From Beta vulgaris subsp. vulgaris (lineage: Eukaryota > Streptophyta > Magnoliopsida > Caryophyllales > Amaranthaceae), in NCBI RefSeq assembly GCF_026745355.1, contig NC_079206.1, positions 4,671,044 through 4,735,043 on the forward strand: 64,000 nt of DNA, read 5' to 3'. Positions 57,676-64,000 of the stretch are shown one piece after another. Within the stretch, counting starts at the first letter, position 1. Each line of letters starts with the position of its first letter. The translations under genes were made by a program, and so were the position numbers. Below the pieces are notes generated by a model. It worked only from the letters and a program-made list of their open reading frames with translations, searched no databases and was not told the origin of the DNA.

Positions 57676-59712
57676 ATGTTGGCTGGGTGTTCTTCCACAT
57701 TGTTGTCACCAAGGCATAGATTGAGGAGTGAAGCATCAGCACAGTTTCAAGCTTGTCATTATCCATTACCTTCAATGAGCACACAGAGATTGGATTTACC
57801 CTGCAACTTTCCAAGAAAAGAAGTTAATCGGCCGCAATCGATCCGATCACCGGTGGGTCTGTCCGTAGAGAAACCGATCGAAACGAAGACATTGAAGCAA
57901 AGTATCAAGGTGCCGCCATCGCCGGAGGGGAGGAGAGAGGTGAAGGGAGAGTTTTGGAGGGAGAAAGGGAAGAAGAGTTTAAAGAGGAGGTTTAGAGAAC
58001 AAGGGTCTTTTGATGATGATGATGAGGAGGAAAATGATGATTCTTGTGTTGGGAGAGCTAAAAGGAAGAAGGGTAGTTTTGAGTTTGGAGAATCTGAGTG
58101 TTTTTCTCCAGAAGGTAAAGATCACTTGAGTTTAAGTCATTTGGGTAGTGGTGAGAATTTCTGGATTCAGCAACCTGGTTTTGGGGTTGTTAATTTCCCT
58201 CAAGTTCCATTTTCTATCACTTGTTCAAGTGAAGAAGAAAGGGTGTGTTTTGCTCCTACTGATGTGGTTTCACCACCACCTTTGCCACCATTGTCACACA
58301 CTCCTTGGGTTGAATCTGATGTTACTGAGATCCCTGAATATGGTGGTGATAAAGAGGGCGAGCCTAGTCATGGGCCTGTTACGACAACATCGGGTTCTAG
58401 CTCTTCTTCTGAGAGCCATAGCTTCGGGCTTAGGCTTAGTGAGAATGTTTCTGAGCGTGAATTTGGGAATGGGGCTATGAATCCTAACCCTGGTGATGGT
58501 TCTAGGGCTGTTCGGAACCACAACAATGATGATCAGACTGAGCAACAAGGGTTTGAGCTCATCAGTTTTCTTATGGGCTGTGTTGAAGCTATTACATCGA
58601 GGAATATTCCAGCTGTCAATCATTTTATTGCAAAGTTGGGAGAACAAGCTTCTCCAAGGGGCCGGTCCACTATTAGTCGTCTCACAGCTTACTTCACTGA
58701 AGCTTTAGCCTTGAGGGTGACCAGGTTATGGCCTCGTATGTTTCACATAAGTGTTCCTAGGGAGCTTGATCGTTTTGATGATGAGTCTGGTGCAGCTGCA
58801 TTTAGGCTTTTGAATCAGATTAGTCCTATCCCAAAGTTCATTCACTTCACCGCTAATGAGATGTTGCTGAGAGCCTTTGAAGGCAAAGATAAGGTGCACA
58901 TCATAGACTTTGATATCAAGCAAGGGCTTCAATGGCCTGGCTTTTTTCAAAGCTTAGCCTCGAGGCATAACCCTCCTAGTCATGTAAGGATCACTGGAAT
59001 AGGGGAGTCGAAGCAAGAATTAATTGAGACAGGAGAGAGGTTGGCTAGCTTTGCTGAGGCATTTAATCTGCCTTTTGAGTTCCATCCGGTTGTTGATCGT
59101 TTGGAGGATGTTAGGCTATGGATGCTCCACGTGAAGGAAGGAGAAAGTGTGGCAGTGAACTGCATATTACAGCTTCACAAGACTCTATATGATACTACGA
59201 ATGCTTCATTTAGGGACTTCATGGGTTTAATCCGAAGCACTAACCCTATAGCTTTTGTTATGGCTGAGCAAGAAGCTGATCACAACGAACCCAACATGGA
59301 AATGCGGGTTTGTAGTTCACTTAGATACTACTCAGCCATATTTGATTCAATTGATTCTAGCCTTCCTTATGATATCCCAGCGAGGGTGAAGATTGAGGAG
59401 ATGTTTGGCCGTGAAATTAGAAACATAGTTGCTTGTGAAGGGAGTGATAGGATTGAAAGGCATGAGAAGTTTGGGAATTGGAAAAGGCGAATGGAGCAAG
59501 TAGGATTTTGGTGTGTGAAAAGGAACGAGAGAGAGGTATTTCAAAGCCAGATGCTGCTGAAGATGTACTCTAATGAAAGCTATAATGTGGAACAACAAGG
59601 GGATGACGCCATTACATTGAGGTGGATGGATCAACCACTCTATACTGTCTCTCTGTGGGCTTCTGTTGATGCCACTGCAGGGAGTTCTTCCAGCTTTTCT
59701 CAGCCAATGTGA
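57676..59712 (+). CDS. SCL28: GRAS transcription factor SCARECROW-LIKE 28
   Basis: A single frame of 678 residues, ATG at 57676. The N-terminus MLAGCSSTLLSPRHRLRSEA followed by TQRLDLPCNF is characteristic of SCL28. A basic and acidic disordered region follows (KKSLKRRF, then DDDDEEENDD). The GRAS domain starts near residue 293: leucine heptad I (ISFLMGCVEAITSRNIPAVN), VHIID core VHIIDFDIKQGLQWPGFFQS near 407, leucine heptad II with FHPV, PFYRE region with SSLRYYSAIFDSID, and the SAW region (LRWMDQPLYTVSLWASV, about 648-664). In Arabidopsis SCL28 is expressed in G2/M under MYB3R control and sets cell size and endoreduplication with SMR cell-cycle inhibitors. The MSA motifs upstream agree with that regulation. 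The domain is complete. Confidence 0.95.
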   Translation: MLAGCSSTLLSPRHRLRSEASAQFQACHYPLPSMSTQRLDLPCNFPRKEVNRPQSIRSPVGLSVEKPIETKTLKQSIKVPPSPEGRREVKGEFWREKGKKSLKRRFREQGSFDDDDEEENDDSCVGRAKRKKGSFEFGESECFSPEGKDHLSLSHLGSGENFWIQQPGFGVVNFPQVPFSITCSSEEERVCFAPTDVVSPPPLPPLSHTPWVESDVTEIPEYGGDKEGEPSHGPVTTTSGSSSSSESHSFGLRLSENVSEREFGNGAMNPNPGDGSRAVRNHNNDDQTEQQGFELISFLMGCVEAITSRNIPAVNHFIAKLGEQASPRGRSTISRLTAYFTEALALRVTRLWPRMFHISVPRELDRFDDESGAAAFRLLNQISPIPKFIHFTANEMLLRAFEGKDKVHIIDFDIKQGLQWPGFFQSLASRHNPPSHVRITGIGESKQELIETGERLASFAEAFNLPFEFHPVVDRLEDVRLWMLHVKEGESVAVNCILQLHKTLYDTTNASFRDFMGLIRSTNPIAFVMAEQEADHNEPNMEMRVCSSLRYYSAIFDSIDSSLPYDIPARVKIEEMFGREIRNIVACEGSDRIERHEKFGNWKRRMEQVGFWCVKRNEREVFQSQMLLKMYSNESYNVEQQGDDAITLRWMDQPLYTVSLWASVDATAGSSSSFSQPM

Positions 59713-61480
59713 TTCAGCGCTGATGGATTTTGCTCAGAGTGTAGAAAATACTACAGACAGGAGATCAAATTCTTTGTAGGTGTAGAGGAATTCTTTGATT
59801 CTTTCATGCAGATATAATTATTTTTTCTTACTTTTTGGTGATCAGCCAGGATTCAATTCTACAGGATACAGTTAGCTTTTCTTTTCTCAATACAGATTTG
59901 GGTTTGTTTTCTTTCTTTATAGGCCATACATATTGGTTCTAGCTAGATGTGAAGGATAGTTTATTCATGTTTATTCTTCAAATTCTTTTCTGTAATGAAT
60001 TCTTTGTAGGTTATTTTCAAGACTATATGTCTATTCATTTGTTATTCAAGATCACGTGGAATAAGATTTATTCATTTTGAGGTTGTTTTAGCATAATGTT
60101 TCCTGGTTTATGAAATTCTGGTACACATAGGCTCTTATCTCATTATCGACTATATTTCTGAATGCTAGAACGGTGTTACATCACCTGCTCTAGAATCTGA
60201 AATGCTCTTCATTTACTTTGGAGAAAACCGTTCTAAGCAATGTAGTTCTCCTCTTTGGGGGTTTTCAAGCAATATGAGCAAGAAACAAACTGAAGCGCAT
60301 GAGGAGTTTGGTGGTCAGATAAGGAGGAACATGAACGAAGTTGTCCTGAAGATTTTGCATACCATTTTAGCTTATATGATGGCATTTGAATCTCCCAATG
60401 GTTTGCGATTGACCAACTAGCAATCTAGTTTCATAAATATGAAAGGTACGGTTCTTGAACTTCTTCATGCCGCTCCTTGTTTTGTATTATATACGTTTTT
60501 TGCAAGGTCCAGCTTGAATTGGGACTTTTACATTTAACTTCATTGGTGAAACTGAAACAACACTAATCATAAGTAATGTAACAGATCTATAAAAGTTACA
60601 TCGACGAGTAATAACCACTAACCAGAACATGACACTTCTTTTTTTTTGGGATTGATTAAGGGAGAGCTGTGAGAACCTATAAAATATAAGGAGGCAAGGA
60701 GCTACATGGGTGTGGCACAATCAGAACTGGAAAAAATAACAGAGAGAGAGAGCAATAAACGCAGTTCTTCCAAGATGAGCTTCCTATTGCTTTCTCTACT
60801 CATGCTTCCTGCACAACAGATAGAGGCATACTCGTACTGGACTACAGGAGCAGTGGCAGCCTGGCAGGATTCTCTGTGTGTTATGTCATCGTTCTCAATA
60901 TTTACAAAAAGCAGAATGGCAAAAATCAGCCACCTATACCAGTTAAGATCACCAATCATATCGGAAAACCTGTGATCATGTGCTGCTCTTCTAAGAAGAG
61001 CAATCAAAGTACTCAGAATTACCACTTTTACAATCTTCTTGTTTCTTCTGTTTTTAAATTACTAGAAAATTACTTAGGGTGCCTCTTACCTCTTCTAGGA
61101 CCATTAACTTTCAAGGTTTACTGCGTGTGGGTTATTTCTTATAGAGTAGGAGATCAATTCTGTAACAGACATATATATTGGTCCGTTATCTTACATATAT
61201 AGGTCATACAATTGGATAAGTGGTCCTAGCTAGACTGCAGGAAGCACAGTTTATCATGTTTGATTTTGTTACGATGAAAGCAACAACTAACAGAATGAAC
61301 AAATAATCAACAAACAAATCCACTTGGTAGGTGATCACATTAGTGCACTTTGCTCTCGCTTTGGCTGTAGAATTGATTTACCTTGCCCCCTTTCAGTTTC
61401 CAGTGTGTTGCTGCTTGTAGAACTTTTATTCATCCTAAGTTTATAGTTCTATAACTGTGTTGTATAAGGAGGTTGTATAA
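59713..61480. other. SCL28 3' flank; no supported gene
   Basis: It begins with the SCL28 3' UTR. Small frames at 60202-60420 and 60706-60975 lack domains. A segment at 59923-59970 (ggccatacatattggttctagctag) recurs diverged at 61201-61250 (ggtcatacaattgg...cctagctag), an imperfect long-range direct repeat. Confidence 0.4.
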
Positions 61481-62646
61481 CTTAATAGGTCTCTTGTTTA
61501 TGCTTTTCACAGTAGCATGTATTTTAGAGATCTACCTATGTAAGTGTGAAGTTTAGCCGCTTCAAGAGCTATTGGGCAAGCTTTGATACACTTATGAATA
61601 GATATGGACACAAGGCTTTATGTGTCGGTTTATAATGAGTTTAAGTAAACGTTATCTTGTGTGTATTGTATCTTCGGGTTTCCATTATGTATTGAAATTG
61701 GTTCAATCGTTATCGACACCAATTGGATACGGATACTTGGAATGTGTACTTTACTATATGAAAGTTCAAGTTTTATACACTTTCATTTACGCATGAGATG
61801 TTTGTTTTGATGGTGTTCAGTGCTTATTATCTTTTAGAATACTCTAAATGGGAGGATTGTTGTATAATTTAGAGTATTTGGTTGATTGAGTTCATGTAAC
61901 GTATAACTTGAATAACTTGTTAAGGTGTCGTTGTTCAGTTACGTTAAATATACACGTAGATTGTTTATGGTGTAGTAAACAATAAGATTTGAAGGAATAA
62001 AGAAACCGCAAACAAGTACAAAATGTTACTAGAATCAATATGTATAATACATATTATGCTTGGTGGTTATAGCTAAGCATGGTGCAGCAAATTCGTACGA
62101 GCAGTAGCATAGTATACTCGCACAAGCAGCAGGCAGTAGGCTGAAGGCTGAATGCGTCACGATGCTCGTCGCAAGCAGCAGGCATGGGCTGAAAGCTTCG
62201 CGACTCGCGAAGGCTGAGTCGCGACTCGCGACAGGCTCGCTCGCGACTCGCGAGCTCTGTCGCGGCTCGCGACGAGAGCCTGTCTTTTGCGTGGCTCTTT
62301 GTGCAACGAATGGTTTTGACGGTTATCTTTGTGTACGTGCATAAAGTGGTTTTACCACAGATGAAAGGAGATAGATTCATATTATATTTTTCTCTAAAAA
62401 GCACTCTTTCTCAAGTCTAAGAGAAGATTAATGATCAAACACTAAAACATAAATCTTATTCTCATTTTTGACAAGATTCATACGAGCGTGACTCTTGTTG
62501 TTCTTCTTTGTATCTCGAAATTGAATTCCGTGCAACCCGTGCTTCGTATAGGGTCGGAATATCACTTTTGGGAAAGTGTCTACACACGCCTAGAAGATTC
62601 GTCATTCATAGTATTCATCTTCTTCACCCTTTATCTAGTTCTAACA
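61481..62646 (+). mobile_element. Copia-type element 3' end with LTR
   Basis: A polypurine-like aaatgggagga at about 61846-61856 is followed at 61858 by TGTTGTATAATTTAGAG and a sequence that ends TTCTAACA at 62646, consistent with a TG...CA LTR of about 790 bp. The 61481-61845 stretch would be untranslated internal sequence before the LTR. No pol frame is left. The assignment rests on the tract plus LTR-like ends; no second LTR is in the window. Confidence 0.5.
62197..62273. repeat. CpG-rich TCGCGACTCGCGA cluster in the LTR
   Basis: Four near-copies of the quasi-palindrome TCGCGACTCGCGA in about 77 bp, separated by spacers such as aggctgag, caggctcgc and gctctg. This is sharply GC- and CpG-rich in AT-rich surroundings and explains the artefactual frames on both strands. 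Confidence 0.85.
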
Positions 62647-64000
62647 CTGCTTCTGTTGATGCTGGCTGAATTGGTAATAATGAAATCTAACTTATCGAAA
62701 ACAATTCCTGAATGATAAGAATTTGGTTCCATGTACTGTTTAATAGCCAGATATGCTGTAAGAAATGAATTCAAGGTGTTAAAACATATTTGGCATCAAA
62801 TATCTTTGTTGACGATTCCTCCTTTATTCTTTTCAATAATTGAACTTTCCACGTGCGTGCAGGAAACTATCGAGTATACAAATATAAAGGGAGAGAGTAG
62901 ACAATGTCCAAGTATCATAAAATTTATTGTATGATAGTATTTAGCAACATCGCAGTATTGATTAAGAAATAAAAATAAGCAATTGTCTCATACATGACTT
63001 CTTCTGACTTCTATTGTGATCCAGAGAGGCAGATGCTAGGTATCTGATGTAAGTAGAAAGACAAAGATGGCCAAATTATGCACGGTCAAGTGTGGCTTAA
63101 TACAAGGAAAGAATGCCTAAATAATTACTGTCATGTTGATTGTCTGAACATGTGTGAAACTGAATGTCCAGAATTTTATCCATATAAAGGGAAGTTGATG
63201 TAGTATGTGTTAAGAAAGAAGCCAACAAGCTAGCTCTTGAATCCCACTTCAGTTGTTGTCAGTTTGTGTAAAGCCAACGCCTAGGCTCCTGAGTGTAAGA
63301 TACGTGAAGTACATTTAAAGCTTAAATGAACTGTGCAACTTGAAGATGAAAGTGCATTCAATGTCACATTAAGAAAGAATAACTGGGAAAGAATAACTTG
63401 AAGATACATTGATGAAAAATGAACCATAATTGGTGAACACCCTCCCCCTTCTTTTATGGGCTAAAAAAATATAACGTATTCCTTACAGATGACGAAGGGG
63501 AAATGGGGAATTCATATAATATTGGTTTCTTATAAATTGTATTGGTTGTAGCTAATCGCATGAAGTCATGAACCACAACTTAGTCAAGTTTTATTCTTCA
63601 ATCATTCAGTACTAAATGTCACATAGGGGTAGATGAGGGTGTGCAACGAGCCTAACAGCACATGGCCCCAAAAATTATAAAGGCCTCAAAATATATTATT
63701 TTGAAAATTTTACTTTATAATTGAAGAAATCACCCTTGTTTCCCACCCTTAATAAATTTGTCAATGATTTATCTTTAGATTTTTCAACTTTCCATCTTTA
63801 GAACTCTAACCTTCCATCTTTATTTTCTATAAATTTAGGGGCCCAATTTCCATGTTAGAACCGGGGCTCCAAAATTTTCAAGACGGCCCTGCTAAATGAA
63901 CTATATTTAGTTGATAGTACTTTGATGATCAAAGCTCCAAATCAGAAAGGAAAAACAGGGGGATTTAAATGGCCAGGTTCAGAAAGGGAAAAATTAGCAA
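62647..64000. other. Right-edge spacer with a possible hAT-like remnant
   Basis: No supported gene. At about 63625-63892 the right end gacggccctg (reverse complement CAGGGCCGTC) and internal ggcccc words resemble a widespread plant hAT-like repeat; the left end is too diverged to define and no target duplication is clear. Confidence 0.35.

Noticed and set aside
60706..60975. An 89-codon frame with an apparent hydrophobic stretch
   Set aside because: No recognised family, and an overlapping frame on the other strand is as long; not enough to call a secreted protein.
62054..62404. Arg/Ser-rich frames on both strands near 62.2 kb
   Set aside because: Produced by the TCGCGACTCGCGA repeats within an LTR.

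Overview
This is nuclear DNA of a flowering plant, most likely a eudicot; I cannot place the species. Genes carry GT-AG introns, and intergenic space is AT-rich and packed with small DNA transposons, SINEs and retrotransposon pieces. Nothing prokaryotic or organellar is present.

I rebuilt six cellular genes exon by exon. Left to right they are: a cytochrome P450 of the CYP87 family (minus, 6306-8543, nine exons, 481 aa); adenylate kinase isoenzyme 6 (minus, 14880-16369, three exons, 182 aa); an intronless family-32 type glycosyltransferase with DXD and Gb3-synthase-like domains (minus, 31146-32855, 569 aa); the GPI-transamidase subunit PIG-U (minus, 34362-43050, fourteen exons, 477 aa, one GC-AG intron); a plant UBX-domain protein of the PUX8/SAY1 type (plus, 45995-52851, eleven exons, 599 aa); and the GRAS regulator SCARECROW-LIKE 28 (plus, 57676-59712, one coding exon, 678 aa). 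They serve unrelated pathways (steroid/terpenoid oxidation, ribosome and nucleotide metabolism, Golgi glycosylation, ER GPI anchoring, Cdc48/p97 handling, cell cycle). I see no gene cluster.

The left edge (1-3911) is the 3' part of a Ty1/copia element with an open pol frame. The segment 8.6-14.8 kb is gene-poor with several MITEs. From 16.4 to 31.1 kb lies a transposon graveyard: a probable Ty3/gypsy LTR, Stowaway-like MITEs (two of them inserted inside other MITEs), hAT-type MITEs with 8-bp target duplications (one splitting a SINE, another sitting inside a Tourist-like MITE), and a 5'-truncated LINE with its target duplication. From 31 to 60 kb is gene-rich, with small elements in introns and spacers. 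The right end (60-64 kb) holds a copia-type LTR with a CpG-rich repeat cluster and no convincing gene.

I found no strong candidate for an unknown biological system. The most informative observations are the nested insertions that give relative ages, the GC-AG intron in PIG-U, matches to the mitosis-specific activator motif upstream of SCL28, and a few unexplained structured repeats.
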